From NCBI RefSeq assembly GCF_011065935.2, contig NZ_JAAMNH020000001.1:1757001-1821000 (forward strand): a stretch of 64,000 bases of DNA, given 5' to 3'. Origin of the DNA: Clostridium estertheticum. Its GTDB lineage: Bacteria; Bacillota; Clostridia; Clostridiales; Clostridiaceae. Shown piece after piece: positions 25,370 through 33,485 of the stretch (position 1 is the stretch's first letter; every line of letters starts with the position of its first letter). The translations under genes and the position numbers were made by a program. The notes under the pieces are model-generated. The model searched no databases, was not told the DNA's origin, and was given only the letters and a program-made list of their open reading frames with translations.

Positions 25370-25906
25370 ATGAAAATTAATACAGTCTTAGCTAATAATG
25401 AAACTTCAAATATTATTAAAAATATATATCCATTATATTTGCACGATTTATCAGAACATTACGAGGACCTACCTAATGAATATGGAATATACGATGAGAA
25501 GACTATCAAAACATTAGCGCAGCAATATGAAGTCCAAAATGTATGGTTTGAGAAGCCTAATGTACTGTTTCCCTATATTATTATGGTAGATGATAAACCA
25601 GCAGGATTTATTCTTATAGCTACCACACCATATGTTCCTAAAACAACTGATTATTATGTTAATGAATTCTTTTTATTAAGACCATATAGAGGTAAGAATA
25701 TAGGAGAGATTGGTGCAAAACTAGTGTTTGATAAATTTCTGGGGAGATGGGAACTATATACGAACCACTTACCAAAGAATTTAAAAGGTCAGAAGTTCTG
25801 GAGAAAAACTGTAAGGAGTTATACAAATAATAATTATGATGAATCTACAGGACAAACTGTTCATGGAGAAAAATTAATATTTAGATTTAATAATAGCAAA
25901 GGGTAG
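25370..25906 (+). CDS. GNAT family N-acetyltransferase
   Basis: This 178-residue protein has the GNAT fold pattern, with DDKPAGFILIATTP (about 66-79) as central strands, NEFFLLRPYRGKNIGEIGAKL (about 103-123) as the acetyl-CoA strand and pyrophosphate loop, and a C-terminal WELYTNHLPKNLKGQKFWRK that corresponds to the usual N-x-x-A-x-x-F/Y helix. The class is close to predicted acetyltransferases of small compounds (YpeA-like), and the substrate is unknown. AGGAG precedes the ATG. It is the last gene of the island and is followed by a palindromic repeat that can act as a terminator. Confidence 0.82.
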   Translation: MKINTVLANNETSNIIKNIYPLYLHDLSEHYEDLPNEYGIYDEKTIKTLAQQYEVQNVWFEKPNVLFPYIIMVDDKPAGFILIATTPYVPKTTDYYVNEFFLLRPYRGKNIGEIGAKLVFDKFLGRWELYTNHLPKNLKGQKFWRKTVRSYTNNNYDESTGQTVHGEKLIFRFNNSKG

Positions 25907-25930
25907 AAAAATTATTCATAGGGAAAATCT

Positions 25931-25950
25931 AGTGCCACGTGGGTGGCACC
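25931..25950 (-). repeat. Dispersed palindromic repeat, copy 2
   Basis: AGTGCCACGTGGGTGGCACC is the reverse complement of the consensus core. It lies between the converging GNAT and CheV genes, four bases from the CheV stop, and could act as a hairpin terminator for either. Confidence 0.8.
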
Positions 25951-25953
25951 TAT

Positions 25954-26853
25954 TTATTTAATGTTTGTGAATCCATCAATGCAAGTTACCAGTTCTCCTA
26001 TCTCGGGCTTGCTCAGCTGTGCGTCTGCTCCAACAGAGTTTCCCTTATGTTTTAAATCACTTGTAATTAATGAAGAGAATAGTATAACTGGCAATTTTTT
26101 AAGAATGATATGTTCTTTAATTTTTCTTGTTAGTGTATGACCATCCATTTGTGGCATTTCAATATCAGTTATAAGTACGTGAACATCTTCCATGAATTTT
26201 TCTTTTTTTAGATCAACTAAATCTAGCAAATAATCCAAAGCTTGTTTTCCATCATCAAAGATCTTTAAGTTATTAAAGCCAGCCTTAATAAGAGTATCCT
26301 TTAATAATCTTCTAATTAGAGGAGAATCATCAGCAAGTACAAGTTTAATATTAGATCTGTCCTTATAAGCTATGTCAACAATCTTATCTTCACTAATTCC
26401 TGTTGAAGGGCTGACATCAGTAACTATTTTTTCGAAATCTAGAAGTAGTATTATTTTATTGTTTAAAACTATATTTCCTATGACTAGTGAATTAACAGAT
26501 ATGTCATCGGGCTTGGTTATTTTTTCCCATTTAATACGATGAACACCTACGATATTGTCAATACTAAAAGCAACCTCGATTTTATTGAATTCACAAAGAA
26601 TAATTTTTGCCTCAATTTCATTTTTATGTTGTTTTTCTAAAACATATTTTAAGTCTATTAAGGTTATTATTTTATCTCTATATAATGTAAGTCCTGCTAT
26701 GGCAGGGTGTGAATCAGGTAGTTTCGTTAAGTTGGTGGCATTTATTACCTCTTTAACTTTTATAATGTTAATAGCATAATGCTTATCATTTATCACAAAT
26801 TCTAATATCTCAAGTTCACCAGTTCCGGATTCTAATAGTATATTATTATTCAT
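25954..26853 (-). CDS. cheV: Chemotaxis coupling protein CheV
   Basis: This 299-residue protein joins an N-terminal CheW-like domain (about 10-150; LEILEFVINDKHYAINIIKVKEV) to a C-terminal response-regulator receiver domain (about 170-297; KLVLADDSPLIRRLL with the acidic pair, TDIEMPQMDG with the phosphorylatable Asp near residue 230, and the Lys in QLSKPEIGE). It couples chemoreceptors to the CheA kinase and helps adaptation by being phosphorylated. Two chemoreceptor genes lie 11-14 kb downstream. GAGGTAACAT precedes the ATG. It is monocistronic and divergent from the SNF2 gene. Confidence 0.92.
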   Translation of the reverse strand: MNNNILLESGTGELEILEFVINDKHYAINIIKVKEVINATNLTKLPDSHPAIAGLTLYRDKIITLIDLKYVLEKQHKNEIEAKIILCEFNKIEVAFSIDNIVGVHRIKWEKITKPDDISVNSLVIGNIVLNNKIILLLDFEKIVTDVSPSTGISEDKIVDIAYKDRSNIKLVLADDSPLIRRLLKDTLIKAGFNNLKIFDDGKQALDYLLDLVDLKKEKFMEDVHVLITDIEMPQMDGHTLTRKIKEHIILKKLPVILFSSLITSDLKHKGNSVGADAQLSKPEIGELVTCIDGFTNIK

Positions 26854-26946
26854 ATGTTACCTCACTTTCAAATGGTTATAAACCTAGTTTTCATAGAAAC
26901 TAATTATAATTAAATTAATTCAGAATTATTAAAAAAATTGTACATG

Positions 26947-27047
26947 TTTTATATCTCGAACAAAATCTCCACAACTTTACTTTTAAGTGTGAAAATGATG
27001 ATTTTTGGGTTAAGTGAAATTTAAAAATAATAAAACGAGATATAAAA
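26947..27047. repeat. Separated 12-bp inverted repeat in a divergent promoter region
   Basis: TTTTATATCTCG (26947-26958) and CGAGATATAAAA (27036-27047) are exact inverted copies 77 bases apart, between cheV and the SNF2 gene. They could bind a shared regulator or form an RNA stem. The rest of this 273-base gap is AT-rich with no gene. Confidence 0.5.
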
Positions 27048-27126
27048 GTGAAATTTTTGTGTTAAATATGGTAAACTATATAGTATGCAATAAAAGATTA
27101 ACGGCATTATTAGAGGGTGAAGTTAA

Positions 27127-30100
27127 ATGATATTAAATGGCGGATGGATAGAAACTACTGAAGGCGTGCACCGGTTTATATTGTGGGGCCAGGGTGGAGA
27201 AACTAAGTGTACAAGAAAAGGCAGAACACCTAAAAATGCACTTCCACTATATGAAGAAATGGCTTCAGTGGTCGAATTGCGCAGTAAAATTAATAATACA
27301 GCACTTGAGATAAGATGTGGAAAATATAAATATGATGCAGTAAAAAAGCAGCTTCACAAGAGAGAGATTAGAGGTATTTCTTTTAGTAATTTGGATTCAT
27401 TCCATAGGATTTTAAATATAGATAGAGAACGCCTCGATGGAATAGAGCTGTCACAGGAATTAAAATTTTGGATTACAGTGGCAAAATTCACAGCTGAGCT
27501 AATTATAAAACATAAATATTTGCCTTCCTTAACCATCGATAGAGCACGTAAAAAAGTTGATTCTAGGTGGAGATGGCACACCAGCGACTCTGAGTATATT
27601 GATAAAAAAAAGGCGTTATGTAGTAATATGCCCACAGATTGTAAGTCATATTTTCTTTTAGAGAATGAGGAATTTAAATACACAAATACGACTAAACTTG
27701 TAAGTGATTTTATAGATTCTATGATTGATAGTATGGTGAGATGGAGCTGCACTGAAATAAACAAAGATAATGACTACTTCGGAGAAGGTTTTAGTAGCCT
27801 AGGAGGTACTTGGTTACATTCTCTTTTTTCAGAATTGCCTGAAATACCTATTGATACTAGTGATCAAATTAAAATGCTAAATGAGTATAAGAAATGGATA
27901 GAGCCAATAAAAATCAAAAACAATAATTTTAAGTTTCGTACTTGTTTTAAAGTTGTTCCACCAAGCCGAGGCGAGGAGTGGACAATTGAATATTTGCTTC
28001 AAGCAAAGGATGATCTCAGTCTTATGTTACCAGCAAAAATGATTTTTGAAGAATCCTTGGATACTATAACCTATTTAAATAAAAAATTCAATAATCCTCA
28101 AGAACGGCTTCTAGAGGATTTAGCAGTTGCATCAAAAGTATTTATTCCAATTGAAAGGAGTCTTTATGATGCAGTACCTGTAGAGTGCAAGCTATCAATG
28201 GAGGAAGCCTATTCATTTTTAAGGGAATCAGCTTACTTTTTAAAGGAAAAAGGCTTTGGCATTATTGCACCAGCATGGTGGAAAAAGCCTTCAAAACTTT
28301 CAGTTAAATTAAAAGATAAAAACCATACTACAAATACTAATTTAGCAACAAAGAGTACATTTAATATGGATACTATTCTTGAATATGATTGGAAGGTAGC
28401 CTTGGATGGAAATGAGATAAGTGAGAAAGAATTTGATAGGATTTCAGATTTAAAGGTGCCATTTATTCAATTAAGAGGTCAGTGGGTACAGGTCGATATA
28501 CATCAAATCAAATCACTTTCCAAAATAAAAATGAATAAAGGCTTAAATGGAAAAATCCCTATGGGAGAATTATTAAGACTAAATTTAAGTGATGAAGAAA
28601 TAATTCCTGGAATTAGTGTTGATAATATAGACAATCGGGAAGCTGTGGGTCACTTTTTTGAAAAATTATTCAATCTTAATAGTATAGAGGAAGTTGATAT
28701 TCCGCAAGGATTCAGTGGTACCTTAAGAGAATATCAAAAAAGAGGCTTTTACTGGTTAACTTTTTTAAGGGATCATGGTATAGGGGCTTGTCTTGCTGAT
28801 GATATGGGGCTAGGAAAAACGGTGCAAAGCATTTGCCTTTTACTTTACGAGCGGGAAAATAAGTTAACAGATAAACCTACCTTGATAATATGCCCTACTT
28901 CCGTTGTTGGAAATTGGGAAAAGGAAATTGAAAAGTTCGCACCTGGCCTTAAAATTGCAATTCACCACGGAAATAGTAGGTGGAGTTACGAAACCTTTAG
29001 CGATGAAATACATAAAAATGAAGTTATTATTACAACCTATGCGCTAATAGTAAGGGATAAGAGTTTATTTCAAAAGGAACAATGGGCGGGGATTATATTA
29101 GATGAAGCTCAAAATATTAAAAATAGCGCATCTAAACAAACTCAGCATATAAAAGCATTAAAGGCAGAATATAAAGTGGCATTAACAGGAACGCCAGTTG
29201 AAAATAGACTTTCGGATTTATGGTCTATTATGGACTTTTTAAATAGTGGATATCTATACAATTGGTCAACCTTTAGGCGTGAATTTGCAGTCCCTATAGA
29301 AAGAGAGGGAAATCCTGAAATAAGTAAAAAACTAAGGAAAATAATTTCCCCCTTTGTACTACGTAGACTTAAAACTGATGCAAATATTATCAAAGATTTA
29401 CCAGAAAAAATCGAAACTAAGGAATATGCACCACTAACAAAGGAACAGGCTACACTATATCAAGCGGTAGTAAATGATTGTTTGAATAAAATTGATAGTT
29501 CTGAAGGTATACAGAGAAGAGGCTTAATTATTTCATCTTTAACAAAGTTTAAGCAAATTTGTAATCATCCAGTGCAGTTTTTAAAGGACAATGGTGAAAT
29601 CGAAGGTCGTTCTGGAAAACTTGAAAGGATTTTAGAAATGCTAGAAGTTGTTATAGAAGAAGGGGATAGGTCACTAGTATTTACGCAGTTCGCAGAAATG
29701 GGGCACATTCTGCAATCAGAAATCGAGAAAAAACTAGGTGTGAAAACATTGTTTTTACATGGAGGTACCAGTAGAAAGAAAAGAGAAGAATTGATTAATA
29801 TTTTTCAAAATGACACGAATGAGCCTATGGTGTTTGTATTATCACTAAAGGCTGGAGGCCTTGGGCTAAACCTTACAAAAGCAAATCACGTTTTTCATTT
29901 TGATAGATGGTGGAACCCTGCTGTAGAAAATCAAGCAACAGATAGAGCCTTTAGAATAGGGCAAATTAAGAATGTTCATGTGCATAAATTCATATGTATG
30001 GGAACCCTAGAAGAAAAAATTGATGAAATGCTAGAACGGAAACAGGCACTTGCTGAAAGTATAGTTTCAACAAATGAGAACTGGATCTCAGAAATGAGTA

Positions 30101-30156
30101 ATGATGAACTCAGAGAGTTATTTATATTAGAGCATGACAACATAATTGATGGTTAA
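27127..30156 (+). CDS. SNF2-family DNA helicase/ATPase
   Basis: This 1009-residue protein has a long N-terminal bacterial SNF2-associated region (about 1-500, DUF3670-like) and then the two RecA-like lobes. Lobe 1 carries the Walker A DDMGLGKTVQS (about 558), the DEAQ box ILDEAQNIKN (about 657) and LTGTPVENRLSDLW. Lobe 2 carries LFLHGGTSRKKREE and the arginine-finger motif QATDRAFRIGQ (about 935-945). SNF2 proteins translocate on double-stranded DNA and remodel bound proteins. GAGGGTGAAG precedes the ATG. The SWIM-domain gene follows 84 bases later; this pairing is widespread in Firmicutes and suggests a complex, although its cellular task is not established. Confidence 0.9.
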   Translation: MILNGGWIETTEGVHRFILWGQGGETKCTRKGRTPKNALPLYEEMASVVELRSKINNTALEIRCGKYKYDAVKKQLHKREIRGISFSNLDSFHRILNIDRERLDGIELSQELKFWITVAKFTAELIIKHKYLPSLTIDRARKKVDSRWRWHTSDSEYIDKKKALCSNMPTDCKSYFLLENEEFKYTNTTKLVSDFIDSMIDSMVRWSCTEINKDNDYFGEGFSSLGGTWLHSLFSELPEIPIDTSDQIKMLNEYKKWIEPIKIKNNNFKFRTCFKVVPPSRGEEWTIEYLLQAKDDLSLMLPAKMIFEESLDTITYLNKKFNNPQERLLEDLAVASKVFIPIERSLYDAVPVECKLSMEEAYSFLRESAYFLKEKGFGIIAPAWWKKPSKLSVKLKDKNHTTNTNLATKSTFNMDTILEYDWKVALDGNEISEKEFDRISDLKVPFIQLRGQWVQVDIHQIKSLSKIKMNKGLNGKIPMGELLRLNLSDEEIIPGISVDNIDNREAVGHFFEKLFNLNSIEEVDIPQGFSGTLREYQKRGFYWLTFLRDHGIGACLADDMGLGKTVQSICLLLYERENKLTDKPTLIICPTSVVGNWEKEIEKFAPGLKIAIHHGNSRWSYETFSDEIHKNEVIITTYALIVRDKSLFQKEQWAGIILDEAQNIKNSASKQTQHIKALKAEYKVALTGTPVENRLSDLWSIMDFLNSGYLYNWSTFRREFAVPIEREGNPEISKKLRKIISPFVLRRLKTDANIIKDLPEKIETKEYAPLTKEQATLYQAVVNDCLNKIDSSEGIQRRGLIISSLTKFKQICNHPVQFLKDNGEIEGRSGKLERILEMLEVVIEEGDRSLVFTQFAEMGHILQSEIEKKLGVKTLFLHGGTSRKKREELINIFQNDTNEPMVFVLSLKAGGLGLNLTKANHVFHFDRWWNPAVENQATDRAFRIGQIKNVHVHKFICMGTLEEKIDEMLERKQALAESIVSTNENWISEMSNDELRELFILEHDNIIDG

Positions 30157-30240
30157 TAGTTAATAGATAACAGATTGCAGATGACAGCTAAAGTGTATTA
30201 TTAAGGCACATATAGATAGCAATAAGGAGATGTAACCTTT

Positions 30241-31053
30241 GTGACTGGAAAAATAAGAAATGAATTCGGTATTAATTGGTGGTCTAAAAAATGGAATAAT
30301 GCAATTTCAAGCTTTACTATAAGTTCTAGAATAGATAAAGGACGTGAATATGCAAGAGCTGGCAATGTACTTAGTATGGAAATTTTAAAGGGAGAAATCA
30401 TTGCAGAAGTTCAGGGTGGAAGATTATCCCCCTATAAAGTAAATATGGAGATTGATATTTTTTCAAAGCAGCAATGGGAAAACATTATGAATATCATGGC
30501 GCAAAAGGCTATATTTTGTGCCATGATTTTAAATGGAGAAATGCCTGAAAATATAGAGGAAGCTTTTAAAGAGGCTGGAGTTTCTCTTTTTCCTAAAAAA
30601 CAAATACACCTAATAACTCAGTGCTCATGCCCCGATACTGCAAATCCATGTAAACATATCGCTGCAGTTCATTATCTGCTAGGACTTGAATTTGATAAAG
30701 ATCCCTTTGTGATTTTAAAACTTAGAGGCATGGACAAAGAAGAATTTTTAAAAGCCTTGAGAGTTTTAAGAAGTGGCACTGAAAGCGATGTAATTAAAAG
30801 AAAAGTAAAAAAACAGCTTAAGTCAAAAAAAACTATTTTGGATTTGAAAAGAGAATTTGAGAATTCAAATAGAAAAGATGAAGAGGTATTAAACATGTCT
30901 TTTTCTTATGTATCACCTGAAATTGTGCATGGTGTTATAAAAACATTGGGCACTCCAGACTTTTGCACTAGTGAAGATGAATTTGGATATAAAATGAAGA
31001 AAGCTTATGGTAACGCTGAAGAGGCGGCTAGAAAATTTGTAGAGGGAAAATAA
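30241..31053 (+). CDS. SWIM zinc-finger protein, SNF2 partner
   Basis: This 270-residue protein has a SWIM zinc finger with the pattern C-x-C-x(n)-C-x-H in CSCPDTANPCKHIAAVHY (about residues 123-140). The N-terminal WWSKKWNNAISSF and REYARAGNV are typical of the bacterial SWIM family found beside SNF2 genes. SWIM domains bind DNA or proteins, so it probably forms a two-component machine with the helicase upstream. It starts with GTG after AAGGAGATGTAACCTTT. The C-terminal third is charged, and may be flexible. No terminator is evident immediately downstream. Confidence 0.85.
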   Translation: MTGKIRNEFGINWWSKKWNNAISSFTISSRIDKGREYARAGNVLSMEILKGEIIAEVQGGRLSPYKVNMEIDIFSKQQWENIMNIMAQKAIFCAMILNGEMPENIEEAFKEAGVSLFPKKQIHLITQCSCPDTANPCKHIAAVHYLLGLEFDKDPFVILKLRGMDKEEFLKALRVLRSGTESDVIKRKVKKQLKSKKTILDLKREFENSNRKDEEVLNMSFSYVSPEIVHGVIKTLGTPDFCTSEDEFGYKMKKAYGNAEEAARKFVEGK

Positions 31054-31108
31054 AAAACTTAGATATAAATAAGTTTTCAGATATATCTGAATTTTTTTGA
31101 AATTCACA

Positions 31109-31137
31109 TTGTAATATATGGAATTGTAGTATATAAT
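31109..31137 (+). promoter_or_regulatory. Promoter of the ABC exporter operon
   Basis: TTGTAA and TATAAT are separated by 17 bases. The imperfect palindrome TTGTTGGCAACAA (31142-31154) falls at the expected transcription start and may be an operator. The start is near 31145, giving a leader of almost 500 bases before the first exporter gene. Confidence 0.7.
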
Positions 31138-31180
31138 TATTTTGTTGGCAACAACTAATATTAAAGAGGAGGTCGTGACC

Positions 31181-31273
31181 ATGCTTACAAATAGAAGATT
31201 TTCATTAGATTTTGTGAACACTATGGTAAAATTTACTGAATTATATAAACATGATCTTGGTACGAATTTTTAA
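31181..31273 (+). CDS. 30-residue leader peptide of the ABC exporter operon
   Basis: GAGGAGGTCGTGACC precedes ATG, an excellent ribosome site. The frame begins MLTNRRFSLDFVNT and ends with TAA at 31273. A terminator follows 35 bases later. In Bacillus subtilis the bmrCD exporter is controlled by a translated leader (bmrB) and downstream attenuator, and this arrangement is analogous, although the peptide sequence itself is not one I recognise. Synthesis would report ribosome stalling by an antibiotic. Confidence 0.6.
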   Translation: MLTNRRFSLDFVNTMVKFTELYKHDLGTNF

Positions 31274-31307
31274 TATTAATAAACTTTGTTATTTATATTA
31301 ATTATCT

Positions 31308-31337
31308 AAGCCGGGGGAGTGTACCTACGGCTTTTTT
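31308..31337 (+). terminator. Leader terminator 1, with a long-range alternative pairing
   Basis: AAGCCG pairs with CGGCTT, followed by TTTTTT. Its 3' arm, CTACGGCTTTTT (31325-31336), is also perfectly complementary over 12 bases to AAAAAGCCGTAG (31398-31409) of terminator 2, so it can be replaced by an antiterminator. Confidence 0.75.
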
Positions 31338-31397
31338 ATTAGTATTATGGAGCTTCTATGTAAAAATACAAGTACTCATAACAGCTAATAATATGTT

Positions 31398-31431
31398 AAA
31401 AAGCCGTAGAATATTTATTCTTCGGCTTTTT
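31398..31431 (+). terminator. Leader terminator 2, mutually exclusive with the antiterminator
   Basis: AAAAAGCCG pairs with CGGCTTTTT around an AT-rich loop and is followed by T-rich sequence. Its 5' arm takes part in the 12-bp pairing with the 3' arm of terminator 1. Confidence 0.7.
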
Positions 31432-31485
31432 AATTTTTATAATGTATATTTTTCTATTCTATTAAAAAGAAGGAGTGGTTTGAAA

Positions 31486-31545
31486 GTGATTAAAAAACAT
31501 GATTACAGAAAATTTAGGGGCTGGAATTTTAATTTTTACACTTGA
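31486..31545 (+). CDS. 19-residue second leader ORF
   Basis: AGAAGGAG lies 9 bases before GTG, and the frame reads VIKKHDYRKFRGWNFNFYT before TGA. Its last codons overlap the 5' arm of the hairpin at 31536-31601, the geometry expected if a ribosome on this ORF disrupts the stem. Its reality as a translated peptide is inferred from the ribosome site alone. Confidence 0.45.
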   Translation: MIKKHDYRKFRGWNFNFYT

Positions 31546-31601
31546 GTTTTCCAAAATTGTACTAAGACCATATTAAAAGCTGGAAAATACGCAAGTGGTA
31601 A
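31536..31601 (+). promoter_or_regulatory. Leader hairpin overlapping the second small ORF
   Basis: TTAC-ACTTG and TTTTCCA pair with TGGAAAA and CAAGTGGTAA, leaving a small internal loop and a 27-base apical loop. The hairpin ends 36 bases before the exporter start and so does not itself cover the GGGGGAGG site. Confidence 0.55.
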
Positions 31602-31637
31602 TATCAACTTTGTCCGGTCACAAGGGGGAGGATTTAT

Positions 31638-33440
31638 ATGAAGAAACTTTTAAGGTTAACTAAGGGAAATAGATTATTATATACTGCAGCAATACTTTCT
31701 ATAGCAGCAGCTACATTTATAGCAATGCTAGAGCCTATGATTATAAAAGTAACAATAGATTCAGTAATAGGGAACAAACCATTGAATGTTCCGGTGCCTA
31801 TAGAAAGGCTAGTAATGATGGTGGGTGGAACAACTGTACTTTTTAGAAATTTATGGATATGTTCTTTGAGTCTTGTAATATTAACCTGTATAAGAGGAGT
31901 TTTTTTATTCTTAAGAGGAAAACTTTCTGCGCAGGCAGCTGAAAACATTGCAAGAAATATGAGAGTGAAGCTTTATGATCATATTCAGAATTTACCCTAC
32001 GAATATCATGTAAAAGCAGAATCAGGGGACCTTATTCAAAGATGTACTTCAGATGTGGACACCGTTAGAAAATTCTTTGCAGCGCAAATGGTGGAAATCG
32101 GAAGAGCATTTTTTATAGTGACCTTTGCAATAATAATGATGTTGTCACTTAATAAAAAGATGACAGTTATTGCAATGGTGATAGTACCAATTATATTTAT
32201 ATTTTCATATGTGTTTTTTTATAAAATTAAAAATACTTTTGAAAAGGCTGATTCACAGGAGGGAGTTCTAACATCAGTGCTTCAAGAAAACTTAAGTGGA
32301 GTTAGAGTAGTAAAAGCTTTTGGAAGACAGAACTTTGAAATTGATAAATATGAAAAAGAAAACATGAAATATAGGGATTTGAATTTCAATTTAGTAAAGC
32401 TACTTTCAACTTATTGGTCTACCTCAGATATTCTTTGTATGACTCAAATTGGTCTGGTTTTAGTATCAGGCATATATTTTGCAGTTAACGGAGAAATAAG
32501 TTTAGGTACTTTGGTAGTATTCAACACTTATGAAGGAATGTTATTATGGCCAGTAAGACAACTGGGTAGAATACTTTCCGATATGGGAAAAATGTCAGTA
32601 TCTCTTCAAAGAATAACAAATATTATTGATGTGCCAGTGGAACAAGAATATGGGCAGGCACTAAAGCCAGAGATTAAAGGAGAAATAAGCTTTGAAAATG
32701 TAAACTTTGAATATGAAAGTGATAATGAAATTCTGAGTGATATAAGTTTTAAAGTAAAAAAAGGCGAAACAGTGGCTATTGTTGGACCAACAGGTTCAGG
32801 TAAATCCTCATTAGTTCATCTTTTATTAAGACTTTATGATTATGATAGTGGTTCTATAAAAGTTGATGGAATAGAGCTTAAGGATATTGAAAGAAAGCAT
32901 ATGAGAAATAATGTAGGAATAGTGCTTCAAGAGCCCTTTCTCTATTCACGAACAATAAAGGAAAACATCAAAATGGCAAAGATAGACTCAAAGGATATAG
33001 AAATCCATAATGCAGCAACAGTAGCAGCTGTGCATAATGTTATAACTTCCTTTGAAAAGGGGTATGACACCGTCGTTGGAGAAAAGGGTGTTACCTTATC
33101 AGGAGGACAAAGACAAAGAGTTGCCATAGCAAGAACGCTTATAAAGGATATGCCCATATTGATATTCGATGATTCATTAAGTGCAGTGGACGCTGAAACG
33201 GATAGAGTTATAAGGGGAGAACTTAAAAAGAAAAGTAAAGGAAACACTACTTTTATAATCTCTCATAGAATTTCAACAGTTATGGGAGCAGATAAAATTA
33301 TAGTATTAAACCATGGAAAGATTGAGAGCATTGGAACCCATAAAACTCTTATTAAAAGTGATGGAATCTATAAAAGAATATGGGAAATACAGACATCATT
33401 GGATGCCTTAGATGATGAAAAGCAGGTATGTAATGAGTAA
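31638..33440 (+). CDS. ABC multidrug exporter half-transporter, BmrC-like
   Basis: This 600-residue half-transporter has a six-helix ABC-type membrane domain (about 1-330) and an ATPase domain (about 345-590). The latter has Walker A GPTGSGKSS (about 384-392), signature LSGGQRQR (about 490) and Walker B LIFDDSLSAVD (about 508). The catalytic Glu after Walker B is Asp (FDD), which marks the degenerate site of heterodimeric exporters, as in BmrC. It is followed 45 bases later by its partner. AAGGGGGAGG precedes the ATG. Expression is probably controlled by the attenuator-like leader at 31109-31637. Expected substrates are hydrophobic drugs. Confidence 0.88.
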   Translation: MKKLLRLTKGNRLLYTAAILSIAAATFIAMLEPMIIKVTIDSVIGNKPLNVPVPIERLVMMVGGTTVLFRNLWICSLSLVILTCIRGVFLFLRGKLSAQAAENIARNMRVKLYDHIQNLPYEYHVKAESGDLIQRCTSDVDTVRKFFAAQMVEIGRAFFIVTFAIIMMLSLNKKMTVIAMVIVPIIFIFSYVFFYKIKNTFEKADSQEGVLTSVLQENLSGVRVVKAFGRQNFEIDKYEKENMKYRDLNFNLVKLLSTYWSTSDILCMTQIGLVLVSGIYFAVNGEISLGTLVVFNTYEGMLLWPVRQLGRILSDMGKMSVSLQRITNIIDVPVEQEYGQALKPEIKGEISFENVNFEYESDNEILSDISFKVKKGETVAIVGPTGSGKSSLVHLLLRLYDYDSGSIKVDGIELKDIERKHMRNNVGIVLQEPFLYSRTIKENIKMAKIDSKDIEIHNAATVAAVHNVITSFEKGYDTVVGEKGVTLSGGQRQRVAIARTLIKDMPILIFDDSLSAVDAETDRVIRGELKKKSKGNTTFIISHRISTVMGADKIIVLNHGKIESIGTHKTLIKSDGIYKRIWEIQTSLDALDDEKQVCNE

Positions 33441-33485
33441 ATCAGTCCAGGCTAGGTACACTAAATATTCAAGGGAAGTGATATT

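Noticed and set aside
17845..25906. Methyltransferase island as a natural-product cluster
   Set aside because: There is no core biosynthetic gene (NRPS, PKS, RiPP precursor, terpene synthase) and no dedicated export gene inside it, so the claim would not be supported.
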